The translations under genes were made by a program, and so were the position numbers. From NCBI RefSeq assembly GCF_051900535.1, contig NZ_JBHZGI010000001.1:1212462-1276461 (forward strand): a DNA stretch of 64,000 nucleotides. The letters are read 5' to 3'. The notes beneath the pieces were generated by a model, which saw nothing but the letters and a program-made list of their open reading frames with translations, had not been told where the DNA came from and made no database searches. This document shows, in pieces, positions 51,982-59,978 of the stretch (position 1 is its first letter; each line of letters opens with the position of its first letter). The DNA comes from Frateuria_A sp051900535. GTDB lineage: Bacteria; Pseudomonadota; Gammaproteobacteria; Xanthomonadales; Rhodanobacteraceae.

Positions 51982-52722
51982 ATGCCACCGCTGCGCACCG
52001 CCCTCCGCCGCCTGCTGCGCCCGCTCGCCATTTTGGCGGTGTCGTGGTTCGCGTTGTCATGGCTGGTGGTGTTGGCGCTGCGCTTCGTGCCGCCGTGGAC
52101 CTCGGCGGTGATGATGGAGCGGCGCGTGGGTGCACTGCTGCATGGCGAGCACGATCTCCGGCTGCAGCAGCATTGGGTGCCGTGGGATCGCGTCTCCCCG
52201 TATGTGCCGCTGGCGATGGTAGCCAGCGAGGACCAGAAATTTCCCTTCCACCACGGCTTCGACCTGGAACAGATCCAGGACGCACTGGACGATGCCGACG
52301 ACGGCAAGCGCCTGCGGGGCGCCAGCACCATCAGCCAGCAGGTCGCCAAGAACCTGTTCCTGTGGAACGGCCGCAGTTTCGTACGCAAGGGACTGGAGGC
52401 CTACTACACCGTGCTGATCGAATTGACCTGGCCCAAGCGGCGCATCCTCGAGGTGTACATGAATATCGCCGAGCTAGGCGACGGCATCTATGGCGTGGGC
52501 GCGGCGAGCGACGCGTACTTCCACGTGCCGCCGGCGCGACTGGGGCCAGCGCAGGCCGCGCGCCTGGCCGCCGTACTGCCCAGTCCGCGCCGCCTGCATG
52601 CCGATCGTCCCAGCGCCTACGTCCAGCGCCGCACGCAATGGATCCAGCGGCAGATGCAGCACCTGGGTGGGCCCGGCTATCTGGACGCCAGCCACCCCCC
52701 GCGCGTGCGCCGAGGACACTGA
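51982..52722 (+). CDS. mtgA: Monofunctional biosynthetic peptidoglycan transglycosylase
   Basis: 246 residues. One N-terminal membrane helix ('LAILAVSWFALSWLVVLALR') leads into a GT51 domain: the catalytic Glu in 'PLAMVASEDQKFPFHHGFD', then 'LRGASTISQQVAKNLFLWNG', 'RKGLEAYYTVLIELTWPKRR' and 'ILEVYMNIAELGDGIYGVGA'. It polymerises lipid II glycan strands and has no transpeptidase domain. The ATG at 51982 fits family length; one at 51931 is also in frame. The glycosyltransferase gene begins 3 bp after its stop. Confidence 0.92.
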   Translation: MPPLRTALRRLLRPLAILAVSWFALSWLVVLALRFVPPWTSAVMMERRVGALLHGEHDLRLQQHWVPWDRVSPYVPLAMVASEDQKFPFHHGFDLEQIQDALDDADDGKRLRGASTISQQVAKNLFLWNGRSFVRKGLEAYYTVLIELTWPKRRILEVYMNIAELGDGIYGVGAASDAYFHVPPARLGPAQAARLAAVLPSPRRLHADRPSAYVQRRTQWIQRQMQHLGGPGYLDASHPPRVRRGH

Positions 52723-52725
52723 GCC

Positions 52726-53670
52726 ATGAGCGAACTGACCGTCGTCGTCCCCGCCTACAACGAGGCGGCCGTGCTCGATGCCTTCCACCAGCGCCTGGGC
52801 GCCGTGCTCGACACGCTGGACCTGGACAGCGCCGTGCTCTACGTCGACGACGGAAGCACCGACGGCACCTGGCGGACGATCGAGTCACTGCTGGCCGGCG
52901 ACCGGCGCGTGCGCGCGCTCAAGCTCTCGCGCAACTTCGGTAAGGAGGCGGCGCTGACCGCGGGGCTGGACCACGTCACCAAGGGCGTCGCCGTGGTGAT
53001 CGACGCCGACCTGCAGGACCCGCCCGAGCTGATTCCCGAGCTCGTGGCACAGTGGCGCGCCGGTTTCGATGTGGTCTACGCCACGCGAAGCGCACGCGCC
53101 GGCGAGACGCGGCTCAAGCGCTTCACCGCCGCGGCCTTCTATCGCGCGATGGAGCGGGTCTCGGACACCCCGCTGCCACGCGATACCGGCGACTTCCGCT
53201 TGCTCTCGCGCCGCGCGCTGGACGCACTGTCGAGACTGCGCGAACGTCAGCGCTTCATGAAAGGCCTGTTTGCCTGGATCGGCTACCGCCAGACGGCCGT
53301 GCACTACCAGCGCGAACCGCGCCACAGCGGCCGCACCAAGTGGAACTACTGGCGGCTGACCCAACTGGCGATCGAAGGCATCACCTCCTTCTCCAGCGCG
53401 CCGCTGCGGCTGGCCACCTGGGTCGGTCTGGGCTCGTCGGTGCTGGCGTTCGGCTACGGCGTGTGGGTGCTGACCAAGTCGCTGATCTGGGGCGACCCGG
53501 TGCGCGGCTACCCGACGCTGATGCTGGTCATCCTGTTCCTTGGCGGCGTGCAACTGCTTGCGCTGGGCGTGATCGGCGAATACCTGGGTCGCAGCTATGC
53601 CGAGAGCAAGCAGCGGCCGCTGTATTTCATCGAGGAAGAGCGCCCGCACGACGACCGCCGCCCTGTGTAA
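52726..53670 (+). CDS. Family 2 glycosyltransferase, polyprenyl-phosphate type (GtrB/DPM1-like)
   Basis: 314 residues. The GT-A fold opens with 'LTVVVPAYNEAAVLDAFHQR', then 'AVLYVDDGSTDGTWRTI', 'RNFGKEAALTAGLDH' and the DxD-type 'GVAVVIDADLQDPPELIPEL'. 'RDTGDFRLLSRRALDAL' and 'PRHSGRTKWNYWRLTQLAIE' are hallmarks of enzymes that move a sugar onto undecaprenyl or dolichyl phosphate. Two C-terminal membrane helices ('WVGLGSSVLAFGYGVWVL', 'LMLVILFLGGVQLLALGVIG') anchor it. It sits 3 bp after mtgA, so it is co-transcribed with a cell-wall enzyme. Its sugar and final acceptor cannot be read from sequence. Confidence 0.9.
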   Translation: MSELTVVVPAYNEAAVLDAFHQRLGAVLDTLDLDSAVLYVDDGSTDGTWRTIESLLAGDRRVRALKLSRNFGKEAALTAGLDHVTKGVAVVIDADLQDPPELIPELVAQWRAGFDVVYATRSARAGETRLKRFTAAAFYRAMERVSDTPLPRDTGDFRLLSRRALDALSRLRERQRFMKGLFAWIGYRQTAVHYQREPRHSGRTKWNYWRLTQLAIEGITSFSSAPLRLATWVGLGSSVLAFGYGVWVLTKSLIWGDPVRGYPTLMLVILFLGGVQLLALGVIGEYLGRSYAESKQRPLYFIEEERPHDDRRPV

Positions 53671-53783
53671 GAACCAGTCGGGGGCGGCGCTCCACAAGGC
53701 GGCGTTGCGCGCGACGAGTTCCTACACGCCCTGCCGACGCGCCAGCGTTACACTCCGCCGCAGGCCGAAGAGGAGCACCGGGC

Positions 53784-54212
53784 ATGCGTCAGGTAAGGCA
53801 TCTTCTGCAAAGCAAGGGCAGTGACGTCTATGCGATCGCACCCGAGGCGCCCGTCCTGGACGCCATCCGGCAGATGGCCGAGCGCCGCGTGGGCGCGCTG
53901 GTGGTGATGAAGGGCGAGACGCTGTCGGGCATTGTTTCCGAGCGCGACTACGCTCGCAAGGTGATCCTGCAGGGCCGTTCCTCCGCGCAGACCGCGGTGG
54001 CCGACATCATGAGCGGCGAGCCGCTCACCATCTCGCCCGAAACCGACGTGTTCGACTGCATGCGCCTGTGCACCGAGCGCCGCGTGCGCCACCTGCCGGT
54101 GGTCGAGGGCGAGCGCGTGGTCGGCGTGATCTCGATCGGCGACCTGGTCAAGGCCGTGATCGACGCGCAGGCGGAGCAGATCGAGCAGCTGCAGCGCTAC
54201 ATCACCAGCTGA
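53784..54212 (+). CDS. Paired-CBS-domain protein
   Basis: 142 residues with two CBS domains and nothing else: 'VYAIAPEAPVLDAIRQMAER', 'RVGALVVMKGETLSGIVSER', then 'PLTISPETDVFDCMRLCTER' and 'VRHLPVVEGERVVGVISIGD'. It ends with a short helix ('QAEQIEQLQRYITS'). Such free CBS pairs bind adenine nucleotides and regulate other proteins; the partner is unknown. RBS GAGGAG lies upstream of the ATG at 53784. It is about 110 bp after the glycosyltransferase and probably has its own promoter. Confidence 0.88.
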   Translation: MRQVRHLLQSKGSDVYAIAPEAPVLDAIRQMAERRVGALVVMKGETLSGIVSERDYARKVILQGRSSAQTAVADIMSGEPLTISPETDVFDCMRLCTERRVRHLPVVEGERVVGVISIGDLVKAVIDAQAEQIEQLQRYITS

Positions 54213-54245
54213 CGCGTTTCCGCAGGGTTGGCTTAAGCCATTGAT

Positions 54246-54292
54246 CTGTGGGGGGGCAGGTGTGTTGGGCTGAAACCCACCCTACGGCCACG
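54246..54292. repeat. Intergenic repeat (GGGTTTCAGCCCA family)
   Basis: Contains TTGGGCTGAAACCCACCCTACGG, related to the element at 50911-50968. It lies between the converging CBS and MFS genes. Confidence 0.45.
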
Positions 54293-54299
54293 ACCGGGC

Positions 54300-55607
54300 T
54301 CAGTCCCTGGCCAGATCCGGCGCTCGCCCTGCGCGACGCGCCACCCAGGCGGACGTCGCCGCCACGCCCGCGCCGATCAGCCCCATGCCGCCGACGCCGA
54401 CGCCCAGCCACGTCAGCACGCTCACACCGCTGGTCACCAGCACGTCGCCGAAGCGCCACACGGCGGTCTCGACGAAGTTCTTGCCCTTGTAGCGCGTCTC
54501 GCGCGGCACGCGGGTGTACAACGCATCGACCGCCGGCTTGGTCATGCCGTAGGCAAAGCCGCGCGTGGTCACCAGCATCACGGCCAGCAGCGGCACCGCC
54601 ATCCCCAGCAGCCGCACGTCACCGGTGCCGAACACCGCGACCATCAACAGCAGGCCGATGTTGACCAGCGCCGGCACCACCAGGCCCCAGCCGGCGCCGA
54701 AGCGCACCATCACCCAGCGCGTCAGCGTCAGTTGCAGCAGGGCACCCAGCGCGTTCGTCGCCAGGTCCAGGTCGTTGTAGAAGGATGTGCGTGCGACGCG
54801 GTCGACGAAGTGCGCCTTCGCGTAATCGGCCATCAGCGCGTAGGCCAGCGTACCGATACCGTCGCCGAGCAGCATCAGCATCGCCATGTAGCGCAGGAAC
54901 GGCCGCGACCACAGCTCGCGGATGCCGGCCCATAGCGAACCACCGGTGCCCTGCATGGCACGCCCGTCGCCCGCCTGCTCGTCGCGCGCGGACAGTTGCA
55001 GCAGCAACACCAGCGCCAGGCCCAGCGCCAAGGACGACACCAGGAGCAGTTGCGCCACGCCGAGCACGTGCAACAGCAGCCGGGTCAGCAGCGGTCCGAA
55101 GATCGCCCCGCCCATGCCACCGAGCGCGATCAGCGGAAACACGCGCCGCGCCTGCTGGCTGGCGAAGATGTCGGCCATGAAGCTCCAGAACAGCGACACC
55201 ACGAACAGGTTGAACACGCTGACCCAGACGTAGAACACCACTCCCAGCAGGCGTGCGCCGATCCTTTCCTGCGCCAGGAACGCGGGAACGAACGCGACCA
55301 GGCAGAGGATGAAGAAGCTGTAGCTCCACGTCAGCAGCCGACGCCGCGATACGTGCGCGACAAGCCAGCCGAACACCGGCGTCAGCAGCAGCATCACGGC
55401 GAAGGTCACCGCATAGAACAGCGGCAGCGACTGCGACCCGACGGCGCCGCCCAACTGGTCGCGTACTGGACGGATGATGTAGTAGCCGGCCATCACCAGG
55501 AAGAAGGCCAGCGTGGACAGGATCAGCCCGGTGCGCTGGTCGGCGCGGGCGTTGTGGCGCAGGCTCACGGAGAGTCCAGCCTCAGGAGGAGCGCAAAAGC
55601 CTAGCAT
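54300..55607 (-). CDS. MFS-like transporter, Npt1/Npt2-related
   Basis: 435 residues from the ATG at 55607; a GTG at 55568 is a good alternative because homology begins with 'RADQRTGLILSTLAFFLVMA'. About 12 membrane helices are present, with 'GYYIIRPVRDQLGG' after helix 1, 'SLFWSFMADIFASQQARRVF' and 'PLIALGGMGGAIFGPLL'. These features are shared with the group of MFS proteins related to plastid/rickettsial nucleotide translocators. Free-living bacteria carry such proteins with unknown substrates; ATP/ADP exchange should not be assumed. Divergent from the serine hydrolase gene. Confidence 0.75.
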   Translation of the reverse strand: MLGFCAPPEAGLSVSLRHNARADQRTGLILSTLAFFLVMAGYYIIRPVRDQLGGAVGSQSLPLFYAVTFAVMLLLTPVFGWLVAHVSRRRLLTWSYSFFILCLVAFVPAFLAQERIGARLLGVVFYVWVSVFNLFVVSLFWSFMADIFASQQARRVFPLIALGGMGGAIFGPLLTRLLLHVLGVAQLLLVSSLALGLALVLLLQLSARDEQAGDGRAMQGTGGSLWAGIRELWSRPFLRYMAMLMLLGDGIGTLAYALMADYAKAHFVDRVARTSFYNDLDLATNALGALLQLTLTRWVMVRFGAGWGLVVPALVNIGLLLMVAVFGTGDVRLLGMAVPLLAVMLVTTRGFAYGMTKPAVDALYTRVPRETRYKGKNFVETAVWRFGDVLVTSGVSVLTWLGVGVGGMGLIGAGVAATSAWVARRAGRAPDLARD

Positions 55608-55802
55608 GGCCGCCGCGCCCGCTCTCGCCAACCGGACGCAACGTCTTTCCCGCGCATACCTACCGGCTGAACCCAGGCAGCCTGACGCCTGCCTGTTCAC
55701 GTTGTAGAGGCAGGTCAAGTGGCCCACAATTCAAGAATCGCGCCTGCTCCAGGCCGGTTTTCTTCTCCACTTTCCATGGCTTTGCGCCGGACTCTTCCAG
55801 GC

Positions 55803-57086
55803 ATGCAGCTTCGTACGCTTTCCCTGCTGGTCGCCGGCCTCCTGGGCGCAGCCACCACTCCTGTACTTGCCCGCGCCTCAACGCCGGCTTCACCACCCGC
55901 CCCCGCCCCAACCATCCAGTCCGCCCCGCAGTCGCTTCCGCCCGAACGAGTGAAGGAAACGCTGGAGGCGTACAGGCAGTGGCTCGGCAAGCTCGACCAG
56001 CGCAATTCGGTTGCCGGGTTGGCCACCGCGGTCGTGGTGAACGACAAGGTGGTGTTCGAGGGCACCATCGGTTACGCCAACGCGGCCGACAAGGAACCAG
56101 TCAAGCCCGACACGGTGTTCCGGCTGGCCTCGCTGTCTAAGGCCTTTGCCACTGGCCTCACCGCGGTCCTCGTGCAGGACGGCAAGCTCGCGTGGGACAC
56201 GCGCCTGGTCAACGTGCTGCCGTTCTTCAAGCTCAAGAACGTGCCCGACACGCAGCGCGCCACCGTCGCCGACATCCTCGGTCAGCGGATCGGGTTGCCG
56301 CGCAACACCTACGACAACATGCTCGAGGACGACGTCCCCTACGAGCAACTGGTACGCAAGCTCGACCAGGTCGACATGACCTGCGGCGTGGGCAAATGCT
56401 ACGGCTACCAGAACGTCGCCTTCAGCCTGATCGGCGATGTCGTGTACGCCATGACCGGCAACTTCTTCTACAAGCTGGTCGACCGCCGCATCTTCCTGCC
56501 ACTGGGCATGTCCACCGCCAGCTACGGTCGCGCCGGACTGGAATCGAGCAAGAGTTGGGCGCGTCCCCACCGGCGTACCCGGCGCGGCTGGGTCCCCTTC
56601 GAGCCCAAGGAAAACTACTACCGCGTCGCCCCGGCGGCCGGTGTCAACGCCAGCCTGCGCGACATGGAAAAGTGGCTGGTCGCGCAAATGGGCGGACGCC
56701 CCGACGTGCTCTCCCCCGCGACGCTGGAAGTGCTGCACGACCCAGGCGTGCGCACGCCGACGGAACTGCACTCATCACCTTGGCGCAATGGCCGACTCAC
56801 CTCCGCAGCCTATGCACTGGGCTGGCGGGTGTTCACCTACGGCGGCGAAACGTTGGTCTATCACGCCGGTGCGGTGGAGGGTTACCGCACCATGATCGGC
56901 TTCTTCCCCAAATACCACGCCGGCGTGGTAACGATGTGGAATGCCGGCGTGCCGACGCCCTCGGGCCTGATGCCGATGGTGTTCGACAGCCTGCTCGGCC
57001 TGCCGCACGTGGACTGGGCGGGTCTTGAAAAGAGCGCCCCCGATCGCCCGCGAAGGGCAAGCCCGAGGCGCCACCGTCGCCATTAG
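55803..57086 (+). CDS. Exported serine hydrolase, beta-lactamase/PBP class C family
   Basis: 427 residues from the ATG at 55803, which puts the signal peptide 'LSLLVAGLLGAATTPVLARA' at the N-terminus. The three family motifs are present: SxxK in 'FRLASLSKAFATGLTAVL', YxN in 'GKCYGYQNVAFSLIGDVVYA' and HxG in 'LVYHAGAVEGYRTMIGFFPK'. Relatives are D-Ala-D-Ala peptidases, esterases and AmpC-like enzymes; substrate and any antibiotic activity cannot be judged from motifs. The C-terminus is unusually basic ('DRPRRASPRRHRRH'). It is a single-gene unit. Confidence 0.82.
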   Translation: MQLRTLSLLVAGLLGAATTPVLARASTPASPPAPAPTIQSAPQSLPPERVKETLEAYRQWLGKLDQRNSVAGLATAVVVNDKVVFEGTIGYANAADKEPVKPDTVFRLASLSKAFATGLTAVLVQDGKLAWDTRLVNVLPFFKLKNVPDTQRATVADILGQRIGLPRNTYDNMLEDDVPYEQLVRKLDQVDMTCGVGKCYGYQNVAFSLIGDVVYAMTGNFFYKLVDRRIFLPLGMSTASYGRAGLESSKSWARPHRRTRRGWVPFEPKENYYRVAPAAGVNASLRDMEKWLVAQMGGRPDVLSPATLEVLHDPGVRTPTELHSSPWRNGRLTSAAYALGWRVFTYGGETLVYHAGAVEGYRTMIGFFPKYHAGVVTMWNAGVPTPSGLMPMVFDSLLGLPHVDWAGLEKSAPDRPRRASPRRHRRH

Positions 57087-57182
57087 ACGAAACCGGCGGC
57101 ACGGCCCGACGGTGCTTGCACCGACCGCCTGATCGGCAGCTCGCCTGCCCGGCGCGGAGCCCAGTCGTGGCGATGCCCGCGC

Positions 57183-57213
57183 AAAAAAAAGGCAGCGCCA
57201 GGCGCTGCCCTTT
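57183..57213 (-). terminator. Terminator of the TonB-domain gene
   Basis: GGCAGCGC-CTG-GCGCTGCC, an 8-bp stem. On the minus strand it is followed by eight T (A-run 57183-57190). On the plus strand a short T-run gives weaker activity for the serine hydrolase gene. Confidence 0.85.
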
Positions 57214-57231
57214 CGTCCCTTGAGCATCGGC

Positions 57232-58251
57232 TCAGAGCTTGAACTCGATCTTCTTCTGCAGCTTCGCTTCCACCGGCGTGCCGTTGCGCGTGGCCGGCTT
57301 GTACTTCCAGCGTTCAACCGCGTTGACCGCCTCGCGATCGAACATGTGGCGCGGCTGCGCATCAACCACCTGCACGCCGCCGACATTGCCCTCGGTATCG
57401 ACGGTGTAACCCACCAGGACCCAGCCTTGCGTGCGGGTACGCTGCGCCTGGGTCGGGAAGCGCGGCGGCACATACTTGGTCATCACCGGCTCGGTCGATA
57501 CGACCTGTTGCGCCGCCGGCTTGTTCGGCTCGGCGGTGGCCGGCGTGTTGGTCGCTGCGACCTCGGTCGGCGCCTTTTGCTCGGACGGCTGCGCCTTCTG
57601 CTGGGTGGCGAGCTTGTCGGCGGCCGCCTTGTCCGCTGCGGCCTTGTCGGCGGCCAGCTGCTGCTGGCGTTGCTGCTCGAGCGCCTGCTGCTGTTCCTTG
57701 TCCAGCAGCTTGCGCTGGGCATCGAGCTTGGAGCGCAGGATCGTCAGCGTGTAGTTGGCCGGGTCGGCCTTCGCGAGAAGGTCGATCTCGCGCTGCGCCT
57801 CGTTGAAGTCGCGCCCGTTGATCGCCTGCTCGGCGCCGCTGGCTGCGAAGGGGAAGGTTTCGCGCAGGGCGTCGGTGGCGACCGGGTTGCCCGGCTGCTT
57901 CTCCAGCGCCTTCAGGTAGAACTCGAATGCGTTGTTGCCGGCTGGCGCAAGCACGCGATGGTCGTTCATCGCCTTGCGCGCCTCGGCCAGCAGCTGGTTC
58001 AAGTCCATCGCCTCGACGTTGGCCGGCGGCGCCACGGCAATCTTGTCGGTGGACACCGGGGTGGACGGATGGCCGCCGCCGTCCTGCATGACCAGCTCCT
58101 GGTGCGGCTGCAGGATCAGGAACCAGCTGGCCACGGCCAGCAGGACGAAAATGGCGATAACGGCGATCAAGGTGGGGCGGGCGGCCCCGCGCGCGTGCGC
58201 GCGCATCGAACTGGTACGGGTATCCATGGGACGTTCACCATTGGCTGGCAT
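57232..58251 (-). CDS. TonB-domain energy-transducer-like protein with Ala/Lys/Gln-rich linker
   Basis: 339 residues from the ATG at 58251; 58227 is also possible. One N-terminal membrane helix ('PTLIAVIAIFVLLAVASWFL'), a periplasmic helical repeat region ('NNAFEFYLKALEKQPGNPVA', 'REIDLLAKADPANYTL') and a low-complexity linker with repeated 'AADKAAADK' lead to a C-terminal TonB domain ('GWVLVGYTVDTEGNVGGVQV', 'FDREAVNAVERWKYKPAT'). It could power outer-membrane receptors such as the one at 34821-37997. No exbB or exbD gene is adjacent, so it may borrow the main ExbBD complex. Confidence 0.82.
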   Translation of the reverse strand: MPANGERPMDTRTSSMRAHARGAARPTLIAVIAIFVLLAVASWFLILQPHQELVMQDGGGHPSTPVSTDKIAVAPPANVEAMDLNQLLAEARKAMNDHRVLAPAGNNAFEFYLKALEKQPGNPVATDALRETFPFAASGAEQAINGRDFNEAQREIDLLAKADPANYTLTILRSKLDAQRKLLDKEQQQALEQQRQQQLAADKAAADKAAADKLATQQKAQPSEQKAPTEVAATNTPATAEPNKPAAQQVVSTEPVMTKYVPPRFPTQAQRTRTQGWVLVGYTVDTEGNVGGVQVVDAQPRHMFDREAVNAVERWKYKPATRNGTPVEAKLQKKIEFKL

Positions 58252-58501
58252 GAGATACCCGCGCTTTTTCCCCCTGTAGGAGCGGCCGTCCCCCTGGACG
58301 TGCGCGGCGCGAGTGCGCACAAGTTACCGCCAATGCGCCGTTGCGGCAAATGCGGGGATCCCCGGCAGACCTGTGTTTTCAGGCCCCTGAAACGAAGCGT
58401 CCCGGCCGGGGCCGGGACGAATCGCTCTTCGAAGTACCCTCCCTGCGCTGGGCACCGCAGGGAGAGAAAGTCGATACCGCTTGTTGGTCTTGTGGAAAAA
58501 C

Positions 58502-59032
58502 TTACTTCTTGGCCTTGGCGGTCTTGGTGGCCTTGACCACCTTGGCCGGCGCGGCCTTCTTCGGGGCCGCCTTCTTGGCGGCAACCTTCTTGACGGCAAC
58601 CTTCTTGACGGCGGCCTTCTTGGCGGCGGCCGGCTTCTTGGCGGCAGCCTTCTTCGGGGCAGCCTTCTTAGCAGCGACCTTCTTGGTCGCCGGCTTCTTG
58701 GCAACCGGCTTCTTCGCGGTGGCCTTCTTCACGGCAGTCTTCTTGGCGGGCGCCTTCTTGGCGGCCGGTTTCTTCGCGGTGGTTTTCTTGGCAGTGGCCA
58801 TTCGTCTCAGCTCCTCATCAGTTGGCAGTGGTTGCCCAGTAAAAGCGTGCAGGAACGCCTCCACCAGCAAGTCGCTGTTGGTGGCGTGCCGAAGATTGTT
58901 CACCTGACGGCGGGTTCGCTCGTCGGAAAGCAGACGCAGGACATGCAGCGGAATCGACACGGTGATCTTGCGCACCGCGCCGGCCTTCTCGCCGTGATCG
59001 ACATAAGGCGTTATGAATTTCGATGCTGCCAT
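58502..59032 (-). CDS. metJ: MetJ methionine repressor fused in frame to a histone-H1-like Lys/Ala tail
   Basis: 176 residues. Residues 1-77 are a MetJ core: 'FITPYVDHGEKAGAVRKITV', 'SIPLHVLRLLSDERTRRQVN' and 'NLRHATNSDLLVEAFLHAFT', then 'GQPLPTDEELRR'. The RKITVSI beta-ribbon that reads met boxes and the helix B region that holds SAM are conserved. The last 30 or so residues of enterobacterial MetJ are missing. Instead about 98 residues of repeats such as 'AAKKAAPKKAAAKKPAAAKK' follow, as in H1/AlgP-like DNA-binding proteins. An internal ATG at 58801 (Met78) has GAGGAG nine bases upstream and would give the H1-like part alone. The ATG at 59032 is chosen by homology. It is the expected SAM-dependent repressor of metX-metB-hom. 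Confidence 0.9.
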   Translation of the reverse strand: MAASKFITPYVDHGEKAGAVRKITVSIPLHVLRLLSDERTRRQVNNLRHATNSDLLVEAFLHAFTGQPLPTDEELRRMATAKKTTAKKPAAKKAPAKKTAVKKATAKKPVAKKPATKKVAAKKAAPKKAAAKKPAAAKKAAVKKVAVKKVAAKKAAPKKAAPAKVVKATKTAKAKK

Positions 59033-59189
59033 GTGGACCCGTTCCCCTGATCTGAAGCGAAAGCTATTCCTGAAGATTTCAACTGTCAATTGATTTCGAC
59101 CAGAAAATTCAACCAGCCGGAAGCCCCTACGGGAGGCCGCAAAGGGCCGCGCGGCAAGGGTTGCCGGATAAATCAAGGCATTTACAAAT

Positions 59190-59205
59190 GGACGTATAAA
59201 CGCCT
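59190..59205. promoter_or_regulatory. Candidate met boxes upstream of metJ
   Basis: GGACGTAT and AAACGCCT are adjacent octamers, each 6 of 8 to AGACGTCT and in the 8-bp register of MetJ operators, about 160 bp upstream of the metJ start. Enterobacterial metJ represses itself, so autoregulation is plausible here. Confidence 0.4.
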
Positions 59206-59498
59206 ATACAAAATAACCTCGCAAATCGCCCGCACCCCGGAAAGCCTTATTCCATAAGGCTTCGCGCCATAGCGATGGTTTTGACACGTCGCGCAGAGCG
59301 CGCGCCGTAATGGCGCACCGGAACAGCCGCAAGGGGTGCGGCCGGAGCCCTCTTTCGAATGAATGGAAGTCGACCAGCGGCACGATCGGCGGCGATGATC
59401 GAACACCTCGGACGGTCCCGGATCGAACCTTCCGGGCGGCCCCGCAGATTCCGGCGAGCCGTTCGTGCGCCGCCGGCGGCGACGCACGATGGTGGACG
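59206..59498. other. Region between metJ and gcvH
   Basis: About 290 bases with no gene I can support. TCGTGCG and CGCACGA flank a GC-rich core near 59461-59488 just after the gcvH stop; this hairpin has no T-run but may mark the end of gcvT-gcvH mRNA. Open frames here are shadows of GC-rich sequence. Confidence 0.4.
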
Positions 59499-59894
59499 TC
59501 AGTGGTCCTCGTTCTCGATCTGCTCGGCGTACGCGTCGGCATCGAGCAGTTCGTCCAGTTCGGCGCGATCGCTGATGCGCACGGCGAAAATCCAGCCGTC
59601 GCCGAAGGCGTCTTCGTTGATGGTCTCGGGCTTGTCGTTGAGCAGCTCGTTGACCTCGACGATCTCGCCGGACACCGGCGAATAGATGTCCGACGCGGCC
59701 TTCACCGATTCGACCACGGCCACGCCGGTGCCGGCCTGCACGCTGGCGCCGATCTCCGGCAACTCCACGTACACCAGGTCGCCCAGCTGGCGCTGCGCAT
59801 GGTCGGAGATGCCCACGCGCACCACGCCGTTGTCTTCGACGCGGGCCCACTCGTGGGATTTGAGGAACTTCAGGTCGCCGGGAATCTCGCTCAT
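59499..59894 (-). CDS. gcvH: Glycine cleavage system H protein
   Basis: 131 residues, normal for GcvH. 'KFLKSHEWARVEDNGVVRVG', 'QLGDLVYVELPEIGASVQAG' and the lipoylation site 'AVVESVKAASDIYSPVSGEI' (lipoyl Lys) are all present, ending with the family's acidic C-terminus. It shuttles the aminomethyl group of glycine on its lipoyl arm between P, T and L proteins. It lies 84 bp downstream of gcvT on the same strand. gcvP is not in the window. Confidence 0.95.
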   Translation of the reverse strand: MSEIPGDLKFLKSHEWARVEDNGVVRVGISDHAQRQLGDLVYVELPEIGASVQAGTGVAVVESVKAASDIYSPVSGEIVEVNELLNDKPETINEDAFGDGWIFAVRISDRAELDELLDADAYAEQIENEDH

Positions 59895-59978
59895 GGTCGG
59901 GTCCAGTCGTTGTCGTGGGATGGGAGCGGCGATTCTAGCCGCTCCGGAGGAAACTCTATAAAGGGTGGCGAGCCTGGA

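Noticed and set aside
59182..59850. 222-codon minus-strand frame overlapping gcvH
   Set aside because: Its C-terminal half is the metJ upstream region and the rest is a shadow of gcvH in another frame.
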